64,000 bases of DNA from Euleptes europaea (taxonomy: Eukaryota > Chordata > Lepidosauria > Squamata > Sphaerodactylidae): positions 25,297,720-25,361,719 of the forward strand of contig NC_079331.1 in the NCBI RefSeq assembly GCF_029931775.1. The letters run 5' to 3'. Positions 50,398-61,800 of this stretch are shown here, in pieces; the first letter of the stretch is position 1, and the number at the start of each line of letters is the position of its first letter. The translations under genes and the position numbers were made by a program. The notes under the pieces were generated by a model that was not told the DNA's origin, did no database searches, and was given only the letters and a program-made list of their open reading frames with translations.

Positions 50398-53056
50398 GGG
50401 CTCTGGGCCCAGCTCCTCTACGTTACAGGAGTGTTTCTGCTACACTGCGCAGGTTTATGTGTGGTGGTAGATAAGCAGAGTCCAGGATTTTTCAGAAGCT
50501 ACTAGAGAAGTGACGGCTGTGTGTACGTAACGGCACAACAATCTTTTATCCCAGTGGATAAACTCACCTCAGAGAATTACCACGTTTGGTCTGTGAGGTT
50601 GGAGCAGTATCTGAAAAGGGAAGATTTATGGGATGCTGTGGAAAGACTCCCTACTACAGCAGCCGAGATTGCCAAGGACATAAAAGCCCTTGCCAATATC
50701 ACCTTGACGGTGGGAGATGACCAGCTTATTTTTGTTGTGGGCAAAGAGCATGCAAAGTTGGCATGGGATAGTCTGCGAGCAGTGTATCTCCGGGACTCAG
50801 CTGGCACGCTGCTAGCACTAATGAGGCGGCTTTATAGATGCCATAAATCACTGCACACGCCGGCCGCAGCCCACTTGAAGACCCTAGCAGAGTTGTTTAG
50901 ACAGCTGGAGTTGAGGGGAAAAGTTATATCTGCGGAGGACCGGGTGTATTTGCTTTTGAGTTCTCTGGATGCGAGCTTTGATGTTTTAGTAACCTCGCTG
51001 GAGAGCCAGGCAGCAGGGCAATTAACCTATGAATACTTGACGGGACGAATTCTGGAAGACGAGGAACGACGGGAGGAAGGACGTAAGCAGAAGACAGCAG
51101 CCCAGCTGAGATACACCCCCGAGGTTAAATCAACGAATCGCCCATCTGCCGAGACCTCAGCCCCCCAGCACGTTTTTCATCCCAGGCAGAGAGACTGGAT
51201 AGAGTCTACGCCGAGGACTGCAGCCGAGCTGTTTAGACAACCCCGAGACGGGCAAGAGGTCTACTCAGCGCAGAGCCAGTGGCAGCAGCAGAGGGGAGGC
51301 GACGGAAGGCAGAGTAGGAGCTACAAGCAAGATGAGGAATGCGTGATGTTTGTCAGAAAGTGTTTTCTCTGTGGGTCTTCACAACATTTGAAAAGACATT
51401 GTCCCCAGTTGGCCAGGAATAAGCAACCAAAGAGACAGTCAGTGAATGGAACTTACACTGCTGTTGTGCTGGCAGAGGCTGGAGACAAAGAGAACATTTG
51501 GCTCTTGGACAGTGGGGCAAGTACATGTTTTGTTAACAAAGCTTCCATGTTGGTTAACCAAAAGCAGTCTGCTAAGTCTTATGCAAGTCTAGCAGATGGG
51601 AGACACTTAAAGGTACACTCTGAAGGGGAAGTGTTTTTCCCAGAGTTAAATCATAAGTTTCAAAATGTACTTTGTGTGCCTGAGTTACAGCATAGTTTGC
51701 TAAGTGTTTCTGTGCTGGCTAAGACTGGTTTTAAGGTGCCGTTTGAAGGAAACACCTGCCAGATAAGCCAGGGGGAGGTTGTAATGTTAGAAGGGCACTT
51801 GCAAAAGGATGTCTATGTGGTGCATAGAAGGATAGGAGAAACGTCTATGGTAGTGGAGTCTGTGAATAAAAATCCACATAATGAGTGTGTACACCTTCTA
51901 CATAGGCGTTTTGGCCACGCCTCCTTTTCCATTCTAAAGAAGACCCTGAGTGTGTTAGGGAAGGATGACATTAAGTTGAATGGGTGTAATTCTTTCCTAG
52001 ATTGCACTGTTTGCAAATCTGTTAAAAGCAGACGTAGTCCAGTGGCTAAAGTAAGCCAAAGGGTGGCAACCAGACCTCTGCAAATTGCTCATTTAGATCT
52101 CTGTGGTCCATTTCCTGAGAGTGTGTCTAAGAACTGGTACGCTTTATGTATTGTGGATGATTTTACTCGTTATGGCTGGGTGTATCTGCTGAAGCAGAAA
52201 AGTGAGGCATGTCAAACCATCAAGTATTGGATTAAAAGGGTGGAAAGGCAGCTAGACCTCAAGGTATCCAGTATACAATCTGACAGAGGCGGTGAATTTG
52301 TCTCTAGTGCATTTACCCAGTGGTTGGAAAGCAAGGGAATTGAGCACAGATTGGCTAATCCCTGTGTTCCTCAGGAGAACGGTGTGGCTGAGAGGAGGAT
52401 TGGTTATCTAAAGTCAATGTTGCAAGCTTTGATAGAGGATGCTAATCTAAAACCCAAGTTCTGGGGGGAAGGCATCAAGGTGGCTTGTTATTTGATTAAT
52501 AGACTTTGGACCTCCAGCATTAACAATATTCCCTACAAGGCATTGTACAATAGAAATCCCTCTTTAAAACATTTAAGAGTGTTTGGTACTAAGGCTTGGG
52601 TGAATATACCTTTAAAGAACCGCAGAGCAGGTGGAAAGAAATCCAAACCGCTGATATTTCTAGGATATCAGAATGCAGCGAAATCTTATCGCTTTGCTAA
52701 TGATCAGAACCAGGTGTCTTTTAGCAAATCTGCGAACTTTGGAGAATCTTTTAATTGGCCACACTTACATGGTACTGAGAAGGTTTCTGAAGAAGTTTTA
52801 TTGCCAGCTAATGGACAGCCAGAGGCAGATGAAAGTGTTTTTCCTGAAGTTGTTGCAAGCAGGGAAACAGTAAAGGTTGAGACTCCAGAAGGAGGGGAGT
52901 CTAGTGGCACGGTAGTCAGACGGTCAGACAGAAGTAATAAAGGAGTACCTCCACAAAGATATGGTTTTGAAGATTGTGGTCATATTTACAGTAAGGATGA
53001 TGGTGAACCTGGCAGCTATGAAAGAAGAGTAGCTGACAATGAAAGAGAAAAGCTAT

Positions 53057-53514
53057 TGTGAGAGTCCCCAACCAAGCTGTGCTAACTTCGCAAAATCACT
53101 TGCTCAGACTTTGATGCAGAAACAAAGGATTTATTGAAGGCTTCAGATGGTACAAGGCAAACACGAGTTAAAAGTTGCAAGTGAGCTAGCTATCAGAGTT
53201 ACAGAATATATCTCCTACAGGGCACTGGAGTTCACACCTAATGTTATGGGAAGCTACAAGATAGATTGGTACAATACAGACATCAAACGGTCCCTGGGGA
53301 ACTGTTAGGGCTATCAGATCTTCAAGGCCGAATCTGGCCTGAGGGAGTGAATACAGAGAGCGCGGCAGGGAGGGGGGAAGGCGGCATCTGGGTCCCACGG
53401 ATGTGGTGCCTGAACCCAGAGAAGCGTTAGAAGGTGTGAACTGCTTTTACGAGTTCAAAGCAGGCAGGCGGAAATGGTAGACAAAGAGGAGTCAGAGATA
53501 CACAGGTCCTCACA
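53057..53514 (-). repeat. gypsy element 3' LTR
   Basis: 458 bp, TGTGAG...CTCACA ends. The copy nearest the start of the window is the 3' LTR because the element reads on the minus strand. Confidence 0.93.
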
Positions 53515-56500
53515 TTCTGCCCCCCTTAAGGCCCCCTTCCCTCGAGGTCGGGCGGACGAGGCTTATCAGGGTAGGCAGTATGGAATTCACGAATCAAGCG
53601 GGAGCGGCCATGTGGGGAGCCGCCACCCATTCATCATGTGCAGGGCCCAGATGTTTCCAACGAACCAGATAGAACAATTTCCCCCTCTTCAGTTTGGAGT
53701 CTAAGACCTTGGAAACTTCTAAATGCGTCTCCCCGCCCACCACCGTAGGAATCTCCGGCTGGGGGGGGGGAGTGGAACTGAGGCGCAGCCACGTACGGTT
53801 TAAGCAGGCTGATGTGAAAAACGGGGTGTACGCCCCGAAGGGTTTTTGGGAGCTCCAGTTCCACAGTAACATCATTGATTACTCGAGATATGGGGAACGG
53901 CCCTACATATCGATCGCTTAGTTTTTTGCAGGGTCGGAGTGAGCGTAGGTTTTTTGTGGAGAGGTAAACCTGCTCCCCTACTTTGAGTTCCCACCCCGGG
54001 GACCGATGTTTATCGGCCTGGTCCTTGTATTTACTCTTGGCCCTTTTAAGGTTCTTTTGTAACCAGGGCCAAGTGGACTGGACTACCTGTATCCAATCCT
54101 GCATCCCCTGAACCCCCTCGAGTTCCGGAGTGATGGCGGTAGAACCGAACGGACCGAAATCCTTCCCGTATACCACATGGAAGGGGCTGAAGCCAGTAGA
54201 AGAGTGGGGGGCATTGTTATAGGCATACTCGGCAAAAGGTAACAGGTCCACCCAATCATCTTGGTGGTAATTGACATAACAGCAGAGGTAGCACTCGACC
54301 ACAGCATTTACCCGTTCTGTCTGACCGTCAGTCTGGGGGTGATAGGCAGAAGAGAGACCTTGTTCCCCAACCCCCATGAGTTTCAAGAAGGCTCGCCAGA
54401 ACTTGGCAACGAACTGGACCCCTCTGTCGGAGAGGACCTTCCTGGGAATCGAGTGAAGTCTCAGGATGTGATTAACAAACAATTTAGCCAACTTTTGGGC
54501 TGAGGGGAGCCCGGCACAGGGAACAAAGTGGACCTGTTTGGAGAACAGGTCAGTGACCACCCACAGTACTGTTTTACCCTGACTGGGTGGCAGGTCGGTA
54601 ATAAAGTCCATGGCGATCACCTCCCAGGGCATGGTGGGCGTTTCCAAAGGTTTCAATAGTCCCGGGGTTTTTCCCATCCTCTTTTTGGCCGTGGCGCAGA
54701 TGGGGCAACCACGAACGTACAGTTCCACATCGGCCCTCATGCTGGGCCACCAAAATTGCCGCCTCACCAAATGCAGAGTTTTCACGAACCCAAAATGACC
54801 CGCAAGTTTGGCCCCATGAACCATCCCCAGAACTTCTTTGCGAAGAGACTCAGGGACGTAGAGCTTTCCCCCTTGTACCCACCAAGAGTCTCGTTGTTCC
54901 ATGCCCGCGGGAAGGGTTTGCTGCTCCGCCTCCTTCAAAGAAGCATCCCGGAGCCGTTGCTGAAAAGCTTCAGGGATACCTCGGAGCAGGGGGCTTTCCG
55001 GTTGGCGGGCATGGGACCGGGTGGTCACGGCGAGACCCGGAACCTCCCCCCTTTGCTCGGGGATGAACAGAGAGTCCACTGGGCGGTCAAAGTCATTGCG
55101 GTACTGGGGAAGCCGGGACAGGGCATCCGCCAGGGCATTGTCTTTTCCTGGTACATGTTTTAGGATGAAACGAAACTTCGCAAAGAACTGAGCCCAACGA
55201 ATCTGTTTTGCGTTGAGCTTTCTCGCTCCCTTGAGAGCTTCGAGATTCTTGTGGTCGGTACACACTTCGAAGGGAGACTCTGCCCCTTCCAAGAAATGTC
55301 TCCAGATGGTGAGGGCATGCTTAACGGCCGCTGCCTCCTTCTCCCAAATAGCCCAGTTGATTTCAGACTGGAAGAACTTTTTGGAGAAGTAGGCACACGG
55401 TCTCAAAACCCCATTCTCGTCTCGCTGCAGGAGAGCCCCCCCCCCATGGCTACATCCGAGGCGTCAACCTGGACTACGAATGGTCGGTTGCAGTCCGGGT
55501 GAGCTAGCACAGGCTCGGACGAAAAGAGCAGCTTAAGCGTCTCGAAAGCCTGCTGGCAGGACGGAGACCATTGCAACCGGGCAGAGGGTAGGGAGGCGTT
55601 TGCTCCCTTTCCTTTGGTGCGCAGGAGGGAGGTGAGGGGGAGAGCCACTTGTGCAAAATTGGGGATAAAGTTTCGATAGAAATTGGCAAACCCCAAAAAC
55701 TGCTGCAGCTGTCTACGAGTAGCGGGGGGTTCCCAGTCTCTTACTGCCCGAACTTTCTCGGGGTCCATTTCCAAACCCTGGTGGGAAATTACATAGCCCA
55801 AGAAGGTGATAGAGGGCTGATGAAACTCACATTTGGAAACCTTAGCAAATAATTTGTGCTCCCGTAGCCGCTGGAGGACTTCGCGCACCAGTTGTACGTG
55901 CTCTTCCATGGTTTCTGAATAAATGAGGATATCGTCTAGGAATACCCCCCCCCCCGAAACAATAAATCATGTAACACTTCATTAATCAATTGCATGAATA
56001 CACTCGGAGCCCCGGAAAGTCCGAACGGCATCACTAAATACTCGAACATGCCAAAACAACTTGAAAAGGCCGTCTTGGACTCGTCCCCCTCCTTTATGCG
56101 GATACGATGATAGGCCTCCACCAAATCCAATTTGGTGAAGATCCGGCCTTCCTTCAATTGTGCCAAAAGGTCTGAAATGAGAGGGAGGGGGTAAGCATTA
56201 GACTGAGTGACAGCATTCAGTCTACGAAAGTCAATACACAGTCTTAAATCTCCCGTCTTTTTCTTGACAAAGAAGGCAGGGGCGGAGTACGGAGCCTTGG
56301 AAGGGCGGATGAAACCCCTCGCTAGGTTTGTGTCCAAATATTCCCGTAGTACTGCCTTCTCATTGGGGCTCATGGGGTAAACTTTCCCCTTGGACAACTT
56401 GCCATCTCCCACAATTTCGATAGCACAGTCAGTTTCTCGGTGTGGGGGTAGTTCATCACATTCCCGCACATCAAACACATCTGCAAATTGGGAATATTCG

Positions 56501-58500
56501 GAAGGCAGCTGGGGTGGTGGGGTATCGGCCATGGGGGACCCCACCAAGGCGGCAGCCGGAGCGCAGAGCACTCGGTCCTTATCGTGCAGTTCGCAGGGAT
56601 CCTCGGGGAAGGTGAGAGTTCGTTTTACCCAGTCAATGGACAGGTTGTGGCCCTGCAACCAGTTCATGGGGGCGATGGTAAAGTAAATCCGTTCCCAGTG
56701 TTCCCCTACGGCCATGACCACCGCGGCGGTGCGGTGAGTAACGGGTCCCTTTTTAAAGTCACTACCGTCCATTTGAGAGAAGCGGAGGGGGTCTGGGAGG
56801 CGTTTGCGCCTGACACACAACTTTTTGGCTGCTTCTTTGCTTATCAGGGTGCGGGCGCAGCCAGAGTCTACTAGAGCGGGGAATTCCAATACAGGGCCCC
56901 CTTTGGGCAGGGAGAGGTGGACCCTAATATAAACATTGTCTTCCTGGGCGCTTACCATCAATGGAGCTCCTTGCACAATTTTCGGAGCGGTCTGCTGAGG
57001 AGCCCCCTTTACAGCAGACCGGCGGCGTTTTTTGCCGACACTTCCCATTCCTCTTCTTCGCTGGAGGAAGGAGACGTGGTAGTTGTAATCCGCGACTCGG
57101 ACGAGTCAAAAGCTTCGTTTGTAATCCTGGGTCCCGATGGACCGGCGGAGGAGGAGGATCCGACCTGGGTGCGTGCGTGTAGAGCGGACGGTGCGCTCCG
57201 GCGGCTGGGCGCGTTGCTCCGGCGGCGAGGTTGGCCTTCAGCCGGGGTCTTCTCGGGTTCAGTCGTGGTCGTGCGAGGGGGGACCGGGCGTCCGGAGCGA
57301 GACGGGCATTGAGAGGCAAAGTGCCCTTTTCCTCCGCAAACTAGGCAGACGCCGCTCTTGAAGCGCTTGCGGCGTTTGGCCATCGAGGGGCCTCCGCCAC
57401 CCTGAGGTCGGGGATCCCTTGCGCCGCCGGGTCTGTCCCCCCGGGGTTTGAGGTCGCGCCCGGTGCGTTGTTTGGACAGGGTCAAGAGTTGCTTCCGATT
57501 CTCAATGTCGGCAGCGTGGCGCACCCAACCTTCGACATCGGGGGGGGGTTGCCTTGCATGAAGGCCCAGTGTTGCAAATCCGGGTTCAGTCCCTCCCTGA
57601 AGCACTGTACACGCGTGGCTTCGCTCCAATCCAAAATCCGACTTGACAGTGACTGAAATTCGCTTGCATACTGCGCCACCGACTTAGTCCCTTGGCGCAG
57701 TTGCATCAGGGAGGCCTTGGCTCGCTCCCCCAAGTTCGGGTCCTCGAACCGATTTCTGAGTGCCACCATGAAGTCGTCGAGGCTTCGTAGAACAGGAGAG
57801 CGAAGCTCGTACTGTAACACCATCCAAGCGGCCGCCTCACCTTGAAGAAGAGAGGCTACATACTGGACCTGGGCTTCCTCGGAGGTAAAGGTTCGGCCCT
57901 GCTCCCGCATAAAAATGTCCACTTGTACCATAAAGAAGGTTAGCTGGTCCCCCGACCCATCATACGTGATTTTCAAGTCACGGCGGGCCGGTGTAGCGGG
58001 AGGAGCGGGTGGAGCGGTCGGTGTCCCGTCCGGGGGGTCGCCGGTGGGGGTCTGTACCTTCAACGCATCCAATGCGTGGGCCATCTCGAACATCAAGGTT
58101 TGCATAGTATCCATTCGTTCAATCAAACCCTGGCGCTCCTCTTGCCACCGCTTTCGCTCCTCGTCCATCTGGAGAAGCATCAGGGCCTCCTTCCGAGCGG
58201 GCTCGTCTTCAAACCCCATACTGGGAACCGCCGTACGGCGCGGCCGTGACTCGGTCCGGGAGAGCGACCATCCCCTGGGAGAGTCCAGCCAGGAATTAAA
58301 AGTGGTCTTGGGTTTCGTACCCAAACCTGGAACCTGGTTGGGTCCGCTAGGTACCTTTCGTTTCGGCTCACCCTCCGGGGGTTCGGTGTCGGGCTGTTCC
58401 GGTGCCACGGGTTCCTTCGGTTTCTCGGGTGATGAAGGTGTTTCCCCTTCGTCTCGCATGACTGTCCGGAAGGGTACAGGCGTAGAACGAAGAGGCAAGG

Positions 58501-58511
58501 ACTTGCAACTT
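58501..58511 (-). promoter_or_regulatory. self-complementary primer-binding site of the gypsy element
   Basis: In element sense AAGTTGCAAGT begins two bases after the 5' LTR. Its exact 11-base complement ACTTGCAACTT lies inside the LTR at 58639-58629, just downstream of the TATA box, i.e. at the expected start of the transcript. This is the arrangement known for the self-priming Tf1/sushi group; no tRNA match is needed. Confidence 0.7.
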
Positions 58512-58513
58512 AA

Positions 58514-58971
58514 TGTGAGAGTCCCCAACCAAGCTGTGCTAACTTCGCAAAATCACTTGCTCAGACTTTGATGCAGAAACAAAGGATTTATTGAAGGCTT
58601 CAGATGGTACAAGGCAAACACGAGTTAAAAGTTGCAAGTGAGCTAGCTATCAGAGTTACAGAATATATCTCCTACAGGGCACTGGGGTTCACACCTAATG
58701 TTATGGGAAGCTACAAGATAGATTGGTACAATACAGACATCAAACGGTCCCTGGGGAACTGTTAGGGCTATCAGATCTTCAAGGCCGAATCTGGCCTGAG
58801 GGAGTGAATACAGAGAGCGCGGCAGGGAGGGGGGAAGGCGGCATCTGGGTCCCACGGATGTGGCGCCTGAACCCAGAGAAGCGTTAGAAGGTGTGAACTG
58901 CTTTTACGAGTTCAAAGCAGGCAGGCGGAAATGATAGACAAAGAGGAGTCAGAGATACACAGGTCCTCACA
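58514..58971 (-). repeat. gypsy element 5' LTR
   Basis: 458 bp and nearly identical to the 3' copy. On the minus strand a TATATT box (about 58662-58668) lies roughly 28 bases upstream of 58639, where the sequence complementary to the primer site begins. Confidence 0.92.
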
Positions 58972-59918
58972 GCTATTGTGGTTCAGAGCAAGGAAGGCTG
59001 AAATGGAAGAATGCCAATAGCTCAAGGTTTCTCACTCTAATCTAACAGGTGGCAGTTTGTAAATTGGCTGCACCTGGATGTGATTCCAGGGGTAAAAATA
59101 AACAGACAGTAAAGGTGTTTTTTACTTGTCTCAAACAGAAAAAATAAAACAGTTGCTGGAAAGGTTTAGCATGCTTGATGCTAATGCAGCTGAAACCCCA
59201 ATGGTCACAGGTTATGTATGTGAAGAGTCTCAGGAACAAGAAGAGTGTGACAAATCTCTGTATCAGTCCCTGATAGGAAGTTTGTTATATCTTGCTTGTT
59301 GGACTCGCCCAGACATATATTAGGCGGTACATTGTCTGAGCAGGAAAAATATGTCACCAAAGCAGAGTGACTGGAAAGCAGCTAAGCGTGTACTCAGATA
59401 CCTGAAGGGATCTGTAAACAACCAGTTATGCTTGAATGCATGTAATGGGGAACTGACTGCGTATGCAGATGCATCATGGTCAGATCAGGGGAACGCGAAA
59501 TCAATGACCGGGTATGTGTTGTATTTTGGTAAAGCACCCATACATTGGAAATCTGTAAAACAGTCATTTGTAGCCATGAGTTCATGTGAAGCAGAATATA
59601 GTGCTGTGAGTGAATGTATAAATCAGGTGGAATGGTTTGTCTATCTCATGAAGGAACTCAGTGTGTCTGTACAATTACCAGTAAAGGTGTATACTGACAG
59701 TCAATCAGCGCTACAACTTGCGACTGAGCAAAACTTTAAAGGCAGAAGTAAGCATATAAGAATAAGATATGTCAATGTAATTGAATCTGTGAACAAAGGC
59801 TTGGTATGTATTGTAAAGTGTGCCAGTGCTGGTAATGTGGCAGATCTATTTACTAAAATTGTGGATTGCAATAGATTCATGAAACTAATCAAACTAATCT
59901 GAAATACTTGAGAAGGAG

Positions 59919-60296
59919 TGTCAAGATTACAAGTCTGTCAGATAGTTTGACAGGTGCAGGATAGATCAGTGAGATCTAAGGATGATGTAATCAGCCTGGA
60001 AAGTACCTGGGGAGCTAGAGAAAGCTGGCCTGATCCAGTTAGAGCCAGGTGGCTGATGCAATGCAGTAGCAATACCAGGATAATTGGATATCTACTGTGA
60101 TTGGTGGCTGCGTCCACCAGGTGTATATAATGAAGTGAAACCGCAGTTCTATGCGGGATGTTATGAGCGGAGAGTGTGAAAGGAGTATCTGTATATATTT
60201 CTGCACTGTAAAATAAACAACACTTTTTCTATGTGGCCGTGGACTTTCTGATGGGTATCCTGGACAAGACTGCTAATCCGCTTGGCTTCCGCGTCA
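59919..60296 (+). repeat. copia element 3' LTR
   Basis: 378 bp, same ends and body as 50019-50397, directly followed by the duplicated GGTCC. Confidence 0.92.
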
Positions 60297-60544
60297 GGTC
60301 CATCAGGGTCAGTGTTGGGTACGCAGACTGGCAGCAGGTGCCCAGGGTCTCGGGCAGAAAAGGCCTTTCACATCACCTACTGCCAGATTAAAAACTGGGA
60401 TTGAACCCAGGATCTTCTGCATGCAAAGCCAATCAATCAATGTTATAGACAACAGAATAAAACATGAACAGAGTGTCTACCAGAACATATATATAATCTT
60501 CCATTAAAATCTACTGACCCACTGCCTCGCCGATACTGGTATAC

Positions 60545-61150
60545 ATGGGACAGCCCTGCAAAGGCTAGTCTCATTTCTCCAAGATGAGGGACAGAGAGGA
60601 GACTGTGTCACCACAATACTCTTTGGTATGAGTCCCTCAGGGGGCAATCCTCTCCCCAATGTTATTTAACATCTACAAGCGCCCCCTCGCCCACTTAGTC
60701 CAGAGTTTCGGGCTGGGCTGTCATCAGTATGCACATGACATCCAGCTGTATGACTGTTGATTGGAGTTTGGGTGTGACTCTGGATGCCTCTGGGTCAATG
60801 GAGGCACAGGCACAAATGATGCCAGAGTGGCATTTCCCCATCTTCGCCAAGTGAGGCAACTGGTGCCCTGCCTATCTCACCCTGACGTAGCCACAGTGAT
60901 CTATGCAATGGTCACCTCCAGACTACTGTAACTTGCTCTACACAGGACTATCCTTGAGGCTGGCTCTGGAAACTTCTGGGTCCAGAATGCGATGGCGCGG
61001 GTCCTTGCAGGGACCCCATGGAGCGCGCACATCCAAATGGTGCTCTGCCAACCGCACTGGCTCTAGGTTGAGTACCGGATCAGGTTCAAGGTTTTGGTGT
61101 TGACTTTTAAAGCCCTAAACAGTCTGGGACCATCATACCTGTAGGACCAG
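60545..61150 (+). mobile_element. L2-type LINE fragment upstream of PPIP5K1
   Basis: Plus-strand reading gives an L2/CR1-clade RT in order: PQGGNPLPNVI-like turn, LFNIYKRPLAHLV, GCHQYAHDIQLYD, VTSRLDYCNLLYTGLS, then FKVL and a TFKALNSLGPSYL-type tail, with frame breaks. It stops about 150 bases before the CpG island of PPIP5K1. Confidence 0.75.
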
Positions 61151-61299
61151 CTCTCTCCCAAAGAGCGCTCCGCTCCCTGGCCCAAAAAGCATCTGGCTGT
61201 CCTCCGCCACAGCCAGCGCCTTCTCGCGGCCGCTCTTGGAGGGGAGGGGCACTCCTGCCCCCCCCCGCCCCGGCGAGCCGAAGGGCCGGAGCGCGGCTC

Positions 61300-61800
61300 C
61301 CCCCGGCGGGCCCACAGGGCATGCGCGGAGCCCCTCCCTCGGGTGCGATTGCCGGGCCGCCCACCAGGGGCCGCCACGTGACTCTCGGCCACCCCGGCCG
61401 TGGAAGCGGCGGTGACCTCTCCTGCGTCCCGCCTCCGCCGCGCTTCCATTGGGTGTTTGTGCGCGACAGCCCTTCCGCGATTGGCCCGCCGCCCGGCCCT
61501 GGCGCCAGCGGGTTCGCCTGCGCCTGAGGGGCTGACGGGCGGGCGCCGCCGGGAGCGGGAGGAGGGGCGGGGCCTTTCCCGCCGCCGCCGCCGCCTCAGG
61601 AGCCCGCTCTTCTTCGCCCCTCCCCCTCCCCCCCGCGGGCACAGCGCCATGGCCCCGGCGGCCGGCCGGGCGAGACGGAGGGGGGCGGCCGCCCCCGCGG
61701 CCCCCGCCACCTCCGTCCCCCGGCGGGTTCCGGCCTCGTGGCGGGCCTGGCCGTGAGGGCGGCCGGCGGGCCGGCGGGATGTGTGGCCGCCTGGGCTGCG
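61300..61800 (+). promoter_or_regulatory. PPIP5K1 CpG-island promoter
   Basis: CpG-dense DNA with two reversed CCAAT boxes (ATTGG at about 61449 and 61481), GC boxes and no TATA, directly upstream of the first coding exon. Confidence 0.65.

Larger units (their letters stand above)
53057..58971 (-). mobile_element. Ty3/gypsy chromovirus (sushi-like), young, broken, inserted in the copia element
   Basis: Minus-strand element of 5.9 kb flanked by a 5-bp duplication GCTAT (53052-53056 and 58972-58976) inside the copia pol region. LTRs of 458 bp each (5' LTR 58514-58971, 3' LTR 53057-53514) differ at about three bases. Parts: capsid-type gag (about 57.5-58.5 kb) and CCHC knuckle (near 57.3 kb), protease and RT (55.4-57.0 kb), RNase H, integrase with HHCC-type and DDE regions, and a C-terminal chromodomain (53.6-55.4 kb). 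The gag type plus chromodomain point to the sushi branch of chromoviruses. A C-rich tract just inside the 3' LTR is the polypurine tract on the coding strand. It looks structurally complete but is broken in a few places. Confidence 0.93.
50019..60296 (+). mobile_element. Ty1/copia-type LTR element, young, broken
   Basis: Flanked by a 5-bp duplication GGTCC (50014-50018 and 60297-60301). LTRs at 50019-50397 and 59919-60296 start TG and end CA and differ at about three positions, so the insertion is recent. Parts in copia order: gag with a CCHC zinc knuckle (about 50.5-51.4 kb), aspartic protease (LLDSGAST, near 51.5 kb), gag-pre-integrase and integrase (51.9-52.6 kb), then, beyond the inserted gypsy element, the end of RT and RNase H (59.1-59.9 kb). 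Integrase before RT is the Ty1/copia hallmark. It is broken in at least two or three places besides being split by the gypsy insertion. Such elements are scarce in amniotes. Confidence 0.92.
49976..60430 (-). repeat. tRNA-derived SINE split by the LTR nest
   Basis: The left piece (49976-50018: ACACACAAAGCTACCTGATGCTGAATCAGATCACTGGTCC) and right piece (60297-60430: ATCAGGGTCAGTGTTGGGTAC .. GACTGGCAGCAGG .. CACATCACCTACTGCC .. GATTGAACCCAGGATCTTCTGCATGC) are the two parts of one antisense SINE of the kind at 37497. The copia element sits between them with a 5-bp duplication. The SINE therefore predates both LTR insertions. Confidence 0.8.
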
